Of a stretch of DNA of 64,000 nt, positions 36,152 to 45,962 are shown piece by piece (position 1 is the stretch's first letter; the number at the start of each line of letters is the position of its first letter). The translations under genes and the position numbers were made by a program. Where the stretch lies: positions 2,846,225-2,910,224 of the forward strand of contig NZ_OY781461.1 of assembly GCF_963676955.1 (NCBI RefSeq), read 5' to 3'. The stretch is from an uncultured Desulfuromonas sp. (GTDB lineage Bacteria > Desulfobacterota > Desulfuromonadia > Desulfuromonadales > Desulfuromonadaceae). The notes beneath the pieces were generated by a model. That model worked only from the letters and a program-made list of their open reading frames with translations. It searched no databases and had not been told where the DNA came from.

Positions 36152-37765
36152 TTAGATCCCCAGCTCTTTAAAGAAGTCGTTGCCTTTGTCATCCACCAGG
36201 ATGAAGGCAGGGAAATCAACAACTTCAATTTTCCAGACCGCTTCCATGCCCAGATCTTCAAAGTCGAGGCATTCAACGCTCTTGATGTTGTACTCGGCCA
36301 GAGCGGCAGCCGGGCCACCGATGGAACCGAGGTAGAAACCGCCATGTTTCTTACAGGAATCCGTCACCTGCTGGGAGCGGTTACCTTTGGCGATCATGAT
36401 CATGGACGCGCCGCGGGACTGCAGCATATCGACATAGGGGTCCATACGTGCGGCCGTGGTCGGACCGAAGGAACCGGACGGCTTGCCGGCCGGTGTTTTG
36501 GCCGGGCCCGCATAGTAGATCGGGTAGTCCATGAGGTATTGCGGCAGTTCCTCACCACGCTCAATGATTTCACGGAAACGGGCGTGAGCAATATCGCGAC
36601 CAACGATGATAGTGCCGTTGAGAGAGAGTTGTGTCTTGGTCGGGTACTGGGTCAACTCGGCCAGAACTTCTTTCATCGGGCGGTTGAGGTCAATGCTTAC
36701 CACTTCCGGACGGTTGCCGCGCTCACCTTCAGGCATCAGGCGTGCCGGATTACTGTCCATTTGCTCCAGCCAGATACCGTCTTTGTTGATTTTCGCTTTG
36801 ATATTACGGTCCGCGGAGCAGGAAACCGCCAGGCCGATGGGGCAGGAAGCACCATGGCGGCTGGAGCGGATGACGCGGATATCGTGAGCAAAGTATTTAC
36901 CACCGAATTGAGCACCGATGCCGGTTTCCTGAGCGCGCTTGAGCAGTTCTTGCTCCAACTCAACATCACGGAAAGACTGACCCAACTCGTTGCCTTCAGT
37001 AGGCAGGTTGTCGTAATAGCCCGTGGAACCCAGTTTCGCGGTTTTCAGGCAGGTCTCGGCGCTGGTGCCGCCGATGCAGAATGCGACGTGGTACGGAGGG
37101 CAGGCTGCGGTGCCGAGGGTTTTCAGTTTTCCGACCAGCCAGTCCACCAGGGTGTTCTTGTTAATGGTGGCTTTGGTTTCCTGATAGAGGTAGCTTTTGT
37201 TCGCACTCCCGCCGCCTTTGACGACAAACAGGAATTTGTACTCATTGCCCTCAGTCGACAGCAGGTCGATCTGGGCGGGCAGGTTACATTTGGTGTTGAC
37301 CTCATCGTACATATTGAGCGGAGCATTCTGCGAGTAGCGCAGGTTCTCTTCGGTGTAGGTTTTGTAGACACCTTTGGAGAGCATTTCCGCATCATTGCCA
37401 CCCGTCCACACGCCCTGGCCCTTTTTGCCGAGGACGGTTGCCGTGCCGGTATCCTGGCAGAACGGCAGTTCAAACTTGGCAGCGACCACGGCATTTTGCA
37501 GCATCGCCATGGCAACGCCACGGTCATTGGCAGACGCTTCGGGATCACGAAGAATAGACGCGACTTTATCGTTGTGGGCAGGACGCAGCAGGAAGTTAAC
37601 TTCACGGAACGCCTGGTTGGACAGGAACGCCAGACCCTCGGGGTCGACTTTAAGAACTTCCTGGCCATCAAATTCGGTGGTGGTGACATATTCCTTGGTC
37701 AACAGGCGATACTCGGTATCATCCTTGCCCAGCGGAAACGGGTCCTGGTACTTGAATTCTGACAT
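36152..37765 (-). CDS. fumA: Class I (iron-sulfur) fumarate hydratase
   Basis: 537 residues from the ATG at 37765 (AAAGGAG seven bases upstream). Single-chain class I fumarase: N-terminal catalytic domain with [25 protein letters not shown] and C-P-I-G-L-A-V-S-C (4Fe-4S ligands), then the C-terminal domain with [10 protein letters not shown] and [10 protein letters not shown]. It hydrates fumarate reversibly to malate in the oxidative or reductive TCA cycle and is oxygen-labile. The gene has strong codon bias and its own promoter. Confidence 0.95.
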   Translation of the reverse strand: MSEFKYQDPFPLGKDDTEYRLLTKEYVTTTEFDGQEVLKVDPEGLAFLSNQAFREVNFLLRPAHNDKVASILRDPEASANDRGVAMAMLQNAVVAAKFELPFCQDTGTATVLGKKGQGVWTGGNDAEMLSKGVYKTYTEENLRYSQNAPLNMYDEVNTKCNLPAQIDLLSTEGNEYKFLFVVKGGGSANKSYLYQETKATINKNTLVDWLVGKLKTLGTAACPPYHVAFCIGGTSAETCLKTAKLGSTGYYDNLPTEGNELGQSFRDVELEQELLKRAQETGIGAQFGGKYFAHDIRVIRSSRHGASCPIGLAVSCSADRNIKAKINKDGIWLEQMDSNPARLMPEGERGNRPEVVSIDLNRPMKEVLAELTQYPTKTQLSLNGTIIVGRDIAHARFREIIERGEELPQYLMDYPIYYAGPAKTPAGKPSGSFGPTTAARMDPYVDMLQSRGASMIMIAKGNRSQQVTDSCKKHGGFYLGSIGGPAAALAEYNIKSVECLDFEDLGMEAVWKIEVVDFPAFILVDDKGNDFFKELGI

Positions 37766-37841
37766 GGTTCTCTCCTTTTGACATGACATCCTATAGGTTA
37801 CAAGGGCAGAGGGTTCTCTACCGCGACTCTACAGCGCGCCT

Positions 37842-37871
37842 AGTATAAATGAAACTGTATACAATTGTCGA
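37842..37871 (-). promoter_or_regulatory. Predicted fumarase promoter with embedded palindrome
   Basis: Minus strand: TCGACA (-35) and TATACT (-10) with an 18-base spacer. The spacer holds TGTATACA (37856-37863), a palindrome of the type bound by GntR/FadR-family regulators. Prediction from pattern only. Confidence 0.45.
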
Positions 37872-37965
37872 TAGCAGAAGGATTTTTTTGACTTTCTTCG
37901 ATTATTGAGAAGTTGCCGTATTGCGGGTAAAATAATAAAGACAATTTATTAATCAGGGAGAGACG

Positions 37966-40900
37966 ATGAAAATTAGAACAAAAATTGCCTCGATGGCATT
38001 GATTCTTGTGGTGTTGACCACCATTTCAATCGTCTCTGTCTTGTTTTATCAGTTGAAGTATGTTCAGCAGGAGATCCGCGAAGAACTTGTCGATAAAGAG
38101 CTTGAGCAAACAAAAAACGCTCTGCGCAACACTCTGTTGATGGTCAATGCGCTTCAGGATGAGGTGGAACAACGTCTTCACTATGACCTGAATGCCGCTT
38201 TTGCCTTATTGGAAAGCTCCGGTGGCGTGCAACTCACGTCGTCTACAAAACAGTGGTTGGCGGTGAATCAGTACAGTCAGCAACGCCGTCAAATTCAATT
38301 GCCGCAGATGAATTTTTCCGTTGCTGCCAGTCGCTTTGATGAACACTGGAAAGCACCGTCAACGGAGCATTTTATTGAACACCTCTCCATCGTTCTTGGC
38401 GTCACCTGCACCCTGTTTCAACGTATGAATTCGGCGGGAGACATGCTCAGAGTGGCGACAACGGTGCCGAGCTCTGACGGTCAGGCGGCCGTGGGCACCT
38501 ATATCCCGGCGATTCATGACGATGGGACGTTTGATCCGGTCATCACTCAAGTGTTGAGAGGCAATATTTTTATCGGTCGCGCTTACGTGGTCAACGATTG
38601 GTACAATACGGCGTACCGACCTTTGTATGATGCCGACAACACGGTTATCGGCATGCTGTATGTCGGTGAAAAGCAATCTGATCTGTACACCCTGATCGAT
38701 TCCATCGAACATATTTCATCAGGGGCAGCCGGTTCCCTTTTTATGATTGAGGCCAATAAACGCGCCGGATTGCAACGTCAGTCTGTTGTGACGGCCCTGC
38801 ATGATACTCAGGATCGGCCTGAACGAGGAGTGCATGGAAAAGATATCACCTATGCCCATCAGTTGATTTCAAGCCTTTTTGACCAGGGGGCGCTCAAACT
38901 CAGCGAGGACATCACTGTTTTGGATAAACCGACTGGATTGAGTGACTCCGTCGATGAAATGGAAAATTCCATTATTGTGTATTGTTATTTTGCGCCATGG
39001 GATTGGATTATCGGTATTTATAAACACCATGAACATCTCATGACGACACAAGAACGACTGGATGCGATGTTTAAACGTACATCCGTCTGGGTGAGTCTGG
39101 CAGGGGGGCTGTGGTTTGTCTTTGCCTTATGGTTGGCCTATCGCCTGGCAACGCAGATTTCTCAACCCCTGGAAGTGGCCATTTCCGGATTCAGTCGCGT
39201 TGGTGAAGGGGATCTGGAGTACCATATCAGCTCTGACATTCCTCAGGACACAACCAGCGAAATCAAAGAGCTTTATCAATCTTTTGATCTGATGATCAGA
39301 AATCTCACTCAGGTCACCGCTTCACGCGACGAGCTTGATCATGAAGTCAATGCCCGGCGTCAGATTGAAGAGAAGCTTCAGCAGACGATTTCTGCTCTCG
39401 AAACCATTGTTCAGGAAGCTCCCATGGCCATCATTGTTGTTGATGAAGATAGCCATGTCATTTTATGGAATCCAACCGCTGAAAAGATGCTGGGCTGGAA
39501 AGAGAAAGAGGTCATCGGTCAATTATATCCTTTAGTCCGGGGAGACAAGATGACCGAGCAATGTCTGGAATTCAAACAGCTGGTCGAAGGCGGTGTCATC
39601 CTCCATGCCCAGGAACTCCAGCGTTATCATAAAGATGGCCATCTCGTGGATTTGCTTGTGTCTGCGGCAGCCATGGAACATTTTTTCGGACGCCAATCAA
39701 CGATTGTCATTTTGCTTGAGGATATTTCAACGCTTAAAAAAGCGCAACGTCAGCTTCAGGAGCGCGAAGAACAATACAAACTGTTGTCCGCCGAGTATCA
39801 ATCAATCCTTGAAAGTATCGAAGACGTGATTTCCCTGGTCAGTCCCGACATGAAAATTTTGTGGTGCAATCATGCCAGGAAACGCTGGAACAATACGATG
39901 GATTCGGTTTTACCCATGACGAGTTGTTTTGACCTGCTTGGCAGGCAGCCGGAGGACTGTCGGGATTGCGCCATTCGTAAAAGTTTTAAAACCGGGGAGA
40001 GTCACGAATGGCGCTAGTTTAAGAGATTTCTCAACAAAGTTAAGGGCTCTGTACATCAAGCAGTCCCAGAGTTTTTCCGGGACAAGCTGTTATAATTTCA
40101 GGCAGTTGGGGTGTTCGCATTTAGACCTATGGACAGTTCTGTTTTTACTCAAATGTTGCTTAAACTAGCGCCATTCGGGAGAGTCACAGCAATGTCATCA
40201 CAATGCGCAACGGTACCCGTTGGGGAATTAAAACGTTTCCGCAAAAAGATGAAAACGGCAATATTACCAACGTGATTGAGGTGGCCAGTGATATTACCGA
40301 GTCGAGCATTATGCGTGAAGAAGCGATGCGCTCGGCACGGCTGGCTTCGTTGGGTGAACTCTCAGCCGGCATTGCCCACGAAATCAACAACCCCAACGGC
40401 GTGATTATGCAGAATGCGCCCATCATCCGTGAAATGTTGGAGTCGCTGTTGCCGATTCTTGATGATTATGTTCGCGATCATGGTGATTTTACCGTTGGCC
40501 GCATGCCTTACAGCCGCATACGTGACAAGTTTCTTCAATTGCCCCGTCGGGTGCAAGACAGCAGCCAGCGGATTAAGGCCATCGTTGATGATTTGAAAGA
40601 CTTTGTCCGCGATGAAGGCCATCAGGAGGCGCAAAACCGGGCTGATTTGAATTACGCACTCGAGGCTGCCGTGCGCCTGACCAACAATACGGTGAAGAAA
40701 GCCACCAATCACTTTACGGTGAACTATGCTGAAAATTTGCCCCCCTTTGCCGGTTCCGTGCAACGCATTGAGCAGGTGATTGTCAATTTGATTATGAACG
40801 CCTGTCAGGCCTTACCGGACATGGAGGCCTCCATTGTTGTGCAGACGGGTTATGATGCCAAAAATAACCAGGTTGAATTGGAGATCATTGATCAGGGCTG

Positions 40901-41099
40901 TGGCATCAGCGCAGAGAATATCGCTAAAGTCACCAATCCGTTTTTTACGACGAAAAGGGAGACCGGCGGAACAGGCTTAGGTCTGTCGATCTCATCACGC
41001 ATTATTGAAGAACATGGTGGTCATCTGACGATTGACAGTGTTGTCGATTCCGGTACTGCAATCACGATATCGTTGCCGTGTTACAAGGAGGACGCATGA
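37966..41099 (+). pseudogene. Cache-HAMP-PAS-PAS sensor histidine kinase, split by a MITE
   Basis: The first part (37966-40017, 683 codons) has TM1 (about 10-30), a periplasmic Cache-type domain, TM2 (about 372-392), HAMP, one PAS (about 478-590) and half of a second PAS. It ends at a TAG supplied by the inserted element. After the MITE and the 11-bp target duplication the frame resumes (G-E-S-H then S-N-V-I-T-M-R-N-G) through the rest of the PAS, HisKA (A-G-I-A-H-E-I-N-N-P) and HATPase (N-A-C-Q-A-L, D-Q-G-C-G-I). Removing 171 + 11 bp restores one frame of about 983 codons. The stop overlaps the start of the sigma-54 regulator (ATGA), so the two were coupled. A soluble kinase fragment might be made from ATG 40203, but no ribosome site is seen. 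Confidence 0.88.
40006..40176. mobile_element. MITE with ends of the IS4-family element
   Basis: 171 bp. Both ends are the same 18 bases (GAATGGCGCTAGTTTAAG and its complement) as the IS at 19681-21235, and it is flanked by an 11-bp duplication GGGAGAGTCAC (39995-40005 and 40177-40187). The interior is unrelated to the IS and has no ORF. It includes TATAAT at 40091-40096, which could be a -10 box reading towards the kinase fragment and the regulator. Non-autonomous; mobilisation by the IS transposase is inferred from identical ends and duplication length. Confidence 0.93.
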
Positions 41100-42520
41100 C
41101 AGGTTCGGGGCTTTATCCAAAATTTCCGGTATTGCTGGTCGATGACGAGATTGAGTGGTTGGAAAGCTTCAGCTTTACCCTGGAATATCAGGCGGGAATC
41201 ACTCATATCGTGACCTGCAATCAGAGCCATGAGGTGATGTCACTGTTGAAGAAGAGATCCTTCAGTCTGGTGATTCTCGACATGACCATGCCGCCGCCGA
41301 CGGGGGAACAGTTGCTGCCGTTGATTACCCAGGAGTATCCGGATATCCCGGTGGTTGTGCTCAGTGGACTCAATCAACTCGACACGGCTGTCAACTGCAT
41401 GAAGCTCGGGGCCACCGATTATTATACGAAAACGGCGGAAATCAGTCATCTGATGGCGGGGTTGAAACGCATCCTTACTGAACAGGATTTGCGGCGCGAG
41501 GTGCAAACGCTGAAAAACGGCTTGCTCAGTGATGGGGTGAATCATCCTGACGTGTTTGAAGAGATTGTGACGCGCAGCCCGATGATGATTGCGGTGTTTA
41601 AATACCTTGAGGCCGTCGCGGGCAGCTGTGAGCCCGTTCTGATCATTGGTGAGTCCGGAGCGGGTAAGGAGTTAATTGCCAAAGCTGTCCACCGGTTGAG
41701 TTGTCCCGATGCCCCCTGGGTGGCCGTTAATGTTGCCGGATTGGATGACACCGCTTTCAGCGATACTTTGTTCGGCCATGTCCGTGGTGCCTTTACCGGT
41801 GCGGACAGGCCGCGCGAAGGGATGATCGCCAAGGCTGCCGGAGGCGTGTTGTTCCTTGATGAGATCGGCGATCTGTCGTTGCAATCTCAGGTGAAATTGT
41901 TGCGCCTGTTGCAGGAAAAGGAATATTTCGCTCTGGGCAGTGATGCGCCGCGCCAGGTGGAAGCGCGAATCATCTGTGCAACCAATTGCGATCTTGGTGA
42001 AAAACAGCAGTCCGGTGCGTTTCGTAAAGATCTGTATTATCGTTTGTGTTCGCATCAGGTGGTCTTACCGCCGTTGCGGGAACGCCGTGAAGATCTCCCC
42101 TTGTTGCTCAATCATTTTCTTGAACAGGCGGCCGAACAATTAAATAAAGCTGTACCGACCTATCCACCCCAATTGCCGGTTCTGTTGTCAACGTATCGTT
42201 TTCCTGGGAATATCCGTGAGTTGCGCGGCATGGTCTACGATGCTTTGAGCCAGCACCAGCAGGGTATTCTTTCAATGGACGTTTTTCGTCAGGCCATTAC
42301 GGTTGACGAACAGGGGGAACCCGCAAACACCTGTTGTCCTACTGCCGGCCAGGTGATCTTTCCCGAACAGCTTCCGACGTTGGATGAACTTGCCGGACAA
42401 TTGGTTGTCGAAGCCATGAAACGTTCTCAGGGCAATCAGTCCATTGCCTCAAAGCTTCTGGGGATTTCCCAACCCGCATTAAGTCGTCGCTTGAAAAAAT
42501 CCTCTGAGTCTTCCGCCTGA
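41096..42520 (+). CDS. Sigma-54-dependent response regulator (NtrC type)
   Basis: 474 residues from the ATG at 41096, which overlaps the kinase stop and follows AAGGAGGA. Receiver domain about 10-125 (L-L-V-D-D-E, phosphoacceptor in V-I-L-D-M-T-M-P); AAA+ domain about 145-380 with Walker A G-E-S-G-A-G-K-E, the sigma-54 contact loop G-A-F-T-G-A and Walker B G-G-V-L-F-L-D-E-I-G; Fis-type helix-turn-helix at the end (N-Q-S-I-A-S-K-L-L-G-I-S-Q-P-A-L-S-R-R-L). It activates sigma-54 promoters; the three promoters immediately downstream, each with the same upstream palindrome, are the likely targets. Confidence 0.93.
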   Translation: MTGSGLYPKFPVLLVDDEIEWLESFSFTLEYQAGITHIVTCNQSHEVMSLLKKRSFSLVILDMTMPPPTGEQLLPLITQEYPDIPVVVLSGLNQLDTAVNCMKLGATDYYTKTAEISHLMAGLKRILTEQDLRREVQTLKNGLLSDGVNHPDVFEEIVTRSPMMIAVFKYLEAVAGSCEPVLIIGESGAGKELIAKAVHRLSCPDAPWVAVNVAGLDDTAFSDTLFGHVRGAFTGADRPREGMIAKAAGGVLFLDEIGDLSLQSQVKLLRLLQEKEYFALGSDAPRQVEARIICATNCDLGEKQQSGAFRKDLYYRLCSHQVVLPPLRERREDLPLLLNHFLEQAAEQLNKAVPTYPPQLPVLLSTYRFPGNIRELRGMVYDALSQHQQGILSMDVFRQAITVDEQGEPANTCCPTAGQVIFPEQLPTLDELAGQLVVEAMKRSQGNQSIASKLLGISQPALSRRLKKSSESSA

Positions 42521-42527
42521 AAACCCT

Positions 42528-42543
42528 TATAACAAACGTTATA
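42528..42543. promoter_or_regulatory. Predicted activator site, unit a
   Basis: TATAACAAACGTTATA, a palindrome with N4 centre, lies 167 bp upstream of the -24 element at 42711. A further half-site GTTATAG follows at 42556. The same palindrome recurs at the same distance before two more sigma-54 promoters (45698, 51228). Confidence 0.7.
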
Positions 42544-42565
42544 GACATTACACTGGTTATAGTAA

Positions 42566-42597
42566 GAAAAGACCCTGAAAAGACAGGGTCTTTTTTA
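42566..42597 (+). terminator. Terminator of the kinase-regulator operon
   Basis: AAAGACCCTG-AAAAGA-CAGGGTCTTTTTT. It lies between the activator site and the promoter of unit a, so unit a is separately transcribed. Confidence 0.88.
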
Positions 42598-42710
42598 TTT
42601 TTCGGGGCATGAACCATAATGAAATGCATAGCCTTTTCAAGGCTCTTTTACAATCTGTTTGAAAAAATATCTTCTTTGGTTTCGGGTTGTTATCTAACTA
42701 TTTGCCGATG

Positions 42711-42726
42711 TGGCATGAGCGTTGCT
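42711..42726 (+). promoter_or_regulatory. Sigma-54 promoter, unit a
   Basis: TGGCATGAGCGTTGCT: exact GG-N10-GC spacing and near-consensus flanks. It drives the 130-residue protein, chemoreceptor and CheW genes. Confidence 0.87.
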
Positions 42727-42766
42727 CTCTCTAACCGTAAATGACGTGTTACGCAAGGAGGCACTT

Positions 42767-43159
42767 ATGAACAACGTAATTTTGACCGAAGGCACGAGAG
42801 AACGACTGAAGATCCTGTCCTTTTTATTCCAGGTCTCCGGTTACACCAGTGAGGTCATTGAGGATCTCGGTCTTGCTCTCGAGTCTTATCAACGACTTAA
42901 CGAGGGTGAGCAGCGGACATCGTTGTTGGTTGTTGCCGATTATCATCATCTTGGCCGGCAACGCGGCCAACGTTTTGAAAAGCTGGCTATAGTGGACCCG
43001 ATTGCTCCGTTATCGGTTGTGCTGGCCGCCCATCACTGGACAAAATCAGAACGTCATGCTTTAGCCGAACAGGTGCCGCAGAGTGATTCCTTCCTGATGT
43101 GTCAATCACATCAGATTCTCGACTTCGTTAATCACCACTATGTTGCGGCACAAGGTTGA
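42767..43159 (+). CDS. Small pseudo-receiver-like protein A
   Basis: 130 residues from the ATG at 42767 (AAGGAGG eight bases upstream; longer frame starts lie upstream of the predicted transcription start). It is paralogous to the 139-residue protein at 51486: both share E-R-L-K-I-x-S-F-L near the N-terminus, a following G-Y/W, and L-L-V-V-x-D-Y in the middle. The alternating strand/helix pattern and the Asp at the end of the central strand resemble a CheY-like receiver, but the acidic pair after strand 1 is missing. No named family is recognised. First gene of the sigma-54 unit with chemoreceptor 1 and CheW. Confidence 0.65.
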   Translation: MNNVILTEGTRERLKILSFLFQVSGYTSEVIEDLGLALESYQRLNEGEQRTSLLVVADYHHLGRQRGQRFEKLAIVDPIAPLSVVLAAHHWTKSERHALAEQVPQSDSFLMCQSHQILDFVNHHYVAAQG

Positions 43160-43223
43160 CAACGTATTTAGCCGGTAGGCTCGCGATCAGATACCGCCCT
43201 AACCACAAGTATCGGGGGAAGCT

Positions 43224-45065
43224 ATGAAGAACTTGAACGTTTCAATGAAAATTTTTGTGCTGAGCATGGCTCTGGTCGTCGGCTTTACGCTGACGGTCGG
43301 CTGGGTCTACAGCCGCCTTAAAGACAATCTTTACCATGGCAAAAACGTTGAAATTCAGCACACGGTTGAGAGTGCCTGGAGTGTTGTCGATCATTATGCC
43401 CAAGAGTACAAAGCCGGTACCATGAGTCTCGAAGACGCGCAGAGCGCCGCCAGGCAGGCGATCAGTCACATGCGGTTCGACCAAGGCAACAACTACTTCT
43501 GGATTCAGGACGCCACCCCGACCATGGTGATGCACCCGATCAAACCGGAACTCGACGGCAAGAGCCTCAGCGGCATCACTGATCCCAATGGTAAAGCGCT
43601 GTTCGTTGAAATGGCCCGAGTCGCCGGCAAGGATGGTGAAGGTTATGTTGAGTACCAATGGAGCAAACCTGGAGCGACCAAGCCCGTCGGTAAAGCGTCG
43701 TTTGTCAAACTGCAGCCTGATTGGGGTTGGATCGTCGGCGCCGGACTCTACCTTGACGACATTCAGGCCGAACTCAATGCCATCTTCTATGCCGTACTAG
43801 CCGTGGTCGGCGTCGTGGTTATCTTGGCGATGGTTCTGGTGTATTTCGTCTCTCGCGGGATTTCCCGGCCACTGAAACATGCCGTCGAGATGTTATCCAG
43901 CCTCGAAGGTGGTCAGTTATCCTCCCGGATGAACTTGAATCAAAAAGACGAAGTGGGGCAGATGGCCATCACCATGGACAAATTTGCCGACAGCCTGCAA
44001 AACGACATTGTCGCCTCATTGCGCAAACTCGCCGACGGCAACCTCAACTTTGACGTGGTTCCCCACAGCGACAAAGACGAGATTCGCAGTGCCCTCAAAG
44101 AGCTGGGCAACGACATGAACGAAATCATGTCCCAGGTGCAGGTCGCCGGCGAGCAGATTGCCGCCGGGTCCACCGAAGTCTCCGATTCCAGTCAGGCCTT
44201 ATCACAAGGTGCCACGGAATCCGCCAGTTCCCTCGAAGAGATCTCCGCCTCCATGCAGGAGCTCAGCAGCCAGATTAAGCTCAGCGCCGATAACGCCGGC
44301 CAGGCCAGCCAGCTCGCCGGACAGGCGCGCACCGCGGCGGACAACGGCAAAGACAGCATGCAGGACATGATCGGCGCCATGGACGACATCAGCGCTTCCG
44401 GACAGGACATCGCCAAGATCATCAAAGTGATCGACGAGATTGCCTTTCAAACCAATCTTCTCGCCCTCAACGCCGCCGTCGAAGCCGCCCGAGCCGGGCA
44501 GCACGGCAAAGGATTCGCCGTTGTCGCCGAAGAAGTACGCAACCTGGCCGCCCGCAGTGCCAAAGCCGCCAGCGAAACCGCTGAACTGATCGAAGGCTCC
44601 GTCAAGAAAGCTGAAAACGGCGTCACCATAGCCGATCGCACCGCCAGTGGCTTCAACGACATCGTTGACAGCATTGTCAAAGTCACCGACCTGGTCGCTG
44701 AGATCGCCTCGGCCAGCAACGAGCAGGCCCAAGGTATCCAGCAGGTCAGTATCGGTTTAAGCCAGATCGATCAGGTCACCCAGCAGAACACCGCCAGTGC
44801 CGAAGAGGGCGCTGCCGCGGCCGAAGAGTTGTCCAGCCAGGCCGATCAACTGCGCCAGATGCTGGGACGCTTCGTCCTCAAAAAAGGCCATGGTCGTGCG
44901 GTTGTGTATCAACCTGAGCCTGCACCTGCTCCGGTAGGGTGGCAAGAGCCCGACGTTCCGGTAGAGCGGGTGGCTTATGAGCGTAAACCCCATGCGGTTG
45001 CGGCGGAACGCGCATTGCCTGGTTCCGCGCAAAACAGTGGCTGGGGAGAGACAACAGGACATTAG
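43224..45065 (+). CDS. Methyl-accepting chemotaxis protein 1 (single Cache)
   Basis: 613 residues. TM1 about 8-28; periplasmic sCache-type domain about 35-185 ([26 protein letters not shown]); TM2 about 190-212; HAMP about 213-266; long signalling domain with the conserved hairpin tip [18 protein letters not shown]. It passes ligand state to CheA through CheW. Bases 43605-44995 are identical to the second receptor at 52458-53848. The C-terminal tail is unique. Placed between pseudo-receiver A and cheW. Confidence 0.95.
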   Translation: MKNLNVSMKIFVLSMALVVGFTLTVGWVYSRLKDNLYHGKNVEIQHTVESAWSVVDHYAQEYKAGTMSLEDAQSAARQAISHMRFDQGNNYFWIQDATPTMVMHPIKPELDGKSLSGITDPNGKALFVEMARVAGKDGEGYVEYQWSKPGATKPVGKASFVKLQPDWGWIVGAGLYLDDIQAELNAIFYAVLAVVGVVVILAMVLVYFVSRGISRPLKHAVEMLSSLEGGQLSSRMNLNQKDEVGQMAITMDKFADSLQNDIVASLRKLADGNLNFDVVPHSDKDEIRSALKELGNDMNEIMSQVQVAGEQIAAGSTEVSDSSQALSQGATESASSLEEISASMQELSSQIKLSADNAGQASQLAGQARTAADNGKDSMQDMIGAMDDISASGQDIAKIIKVIDEIAFQTNLLALNAAVEAARAGQHGKGFAVVAEEVRNLAARSAKAASETAELIEGSVKKAENGVTIADRTASGFNDIVDSIVKVTDLVAEIASASNEQAQGIQQVSIGLSQIDQVTQQNTASAEEGAAAAEELSSQADQLRQMLGRFVLKKGHGRAVVYQPEPAPAPVGWQEPDVPVERVAYERKPHAVAAERALPGSAQNSGWGETTGH

Positions 45066-45095
45066 TACCCACTTGGGTAGATCAGGAGGACTACA

Positions 45096-45590
45096 ATGAG
45101 TCAGGAAATGGTCAGCACACACAATAACCATATGGTAGAAACTGTCGATGTATCACATAAAGATCTCTATTTGACCTTTCAGATCGGCAGTGAGGACTTT
45201 GGTATCGATATTGCCCATGTGATTGAAATTATCGGTATTCAAAGGATTACGGTGGTGCCGGATATGCCCCATTATATTAAGGGGGTGATCAATCTACGCG
45301 GTAAGGTGATTTCCGTGATGGACGTGCGACTACGCTTTGGCATGGAACAACGTGAATATGACGAGCGGACCTGCGTGGTGGTCGTCAATGTCGGTGAAGA
45401 TACCGTCGGCCTGATTGTTGATCGGGTCAATGAGGTTGTTGAAATTGGCCGCAAACAGATTCAGCCTGTTCCGCATTTGCAGAAAAATGAGGATTATATT
45501 ATGGGACTGGGCAAGTTAGGGGATGACGTGAAGATCCTCATTGATGTCGACCGACTCGTCAGAGAAGATGATCTGGTGGAAGCGGCATAG
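45096..45590 (+). CDS. cheW: Chemotaxis coupling protein CheW
   Basis: 164 residues with the CheW beta-barrel pattern: Y-L-T-F-Q-I-G-S-E-D-F-G-I-D-I, V-I-N-L-R-G-K-V-I-S-V-M-D-V-R, V-G-L-I-V-D-R-V-N-E-V, and the terminal I-L-I-D-V-D-R-L. It links chemoreceptors with CheA. It is 30 bp after receptor 1, with a good AGGAGG site, in the same sigma-54 unit; no cheA is in the window. Confidence 0.93.
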   Translation: MSQEMVSTHNNHMVETVDVSHKDLYLTFQIGSEDFGIDIAHVIEIIGIQRITVVPDMPHYIKGVINLRGKVISVMDVRLRFGMEQREYDERTCVVVVNVGEDTVGLIVDRVNEVVEIGRKQIQPVPHLQKNEDYIMGLGKLGDDVKILIDVDRLVREDDLVEAA

Positions 45591-45640
45591 TGCTCAACGG
45601 GCATTAAAAGATCTCATCCAGGGCTTTGATCAGAGGAAAC

Positions 45641-45675
45641 AGGGGCTATTCTCACAGGGAATGGCCCTTTTTTTT
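45641..45675 (+). terminator. Terminator after cheW
   Basis: AGGGGCTATTC, short loop, GAATGGCCCTTTTTTTTT; stem with one G-T pair. Confidence 0.8.
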
Positions 45676-45697
45676 GGGGGGAGGGTGGCGCAAAGGG

Positions 45698-45713
45698 TAT
45701 GACTATTGTTATA
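45698..45713. promoter_or_regulatory. Predicted activator site, unit b
   Basis: TATGACTATTGTTATA, 164 bp upstream of the -24 element at 45878. The wider block TATGACWATTGTTATAGC is shared with unit c. Two weaker shared blocks follow in both: GCATA-N4-RATAAC-like near 45726 and TTTTG-GCATAAC-type near 45794. Confidence 0.72.
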
Positions 45714-45877
45714 GCCGATACTTGCGCATAGTTTAATAACTCGTCGATTTTTCAAGTTGTTTTGTCATTTTTAAATGCAGTGCTTATGCTCTTTTGCATA
45801 ACGCTTTTTTTCTTAATGATAATATTGCTGAGCTAATTATTCCCTTAATACAGCGGGTTATGTATAAATTGAAAGGC

Positions 45878-45893
45878 TGGTACAACTATTGCT
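45878..45893 (+). promoter_or_regulatory. Sigma-54 promoter, unit b
   Basis: TGGTACAACTATTGCT, exact GG-N10-GC spacing, followed by a T-run. It drives the lipoprotein, hybrid kinase and HD-GYP genes. Confidence 0.83.
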
Positions 45894-45962
45894 TTTTTAA
45901 TCGTCTAGAAGGGCGCCGTGACGTTACTGCGTCATGTGAAGATTTGATCTAAGGGGAAAACA

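Noticed and set aside
36137-37762. 541-codon open frame on the plus strand opposite fumarase
   Set aside because: It mirrors the fumarase gene, lacks a ribosome site and family motifs, and arises from the biased codon use of a highly expressed gene.
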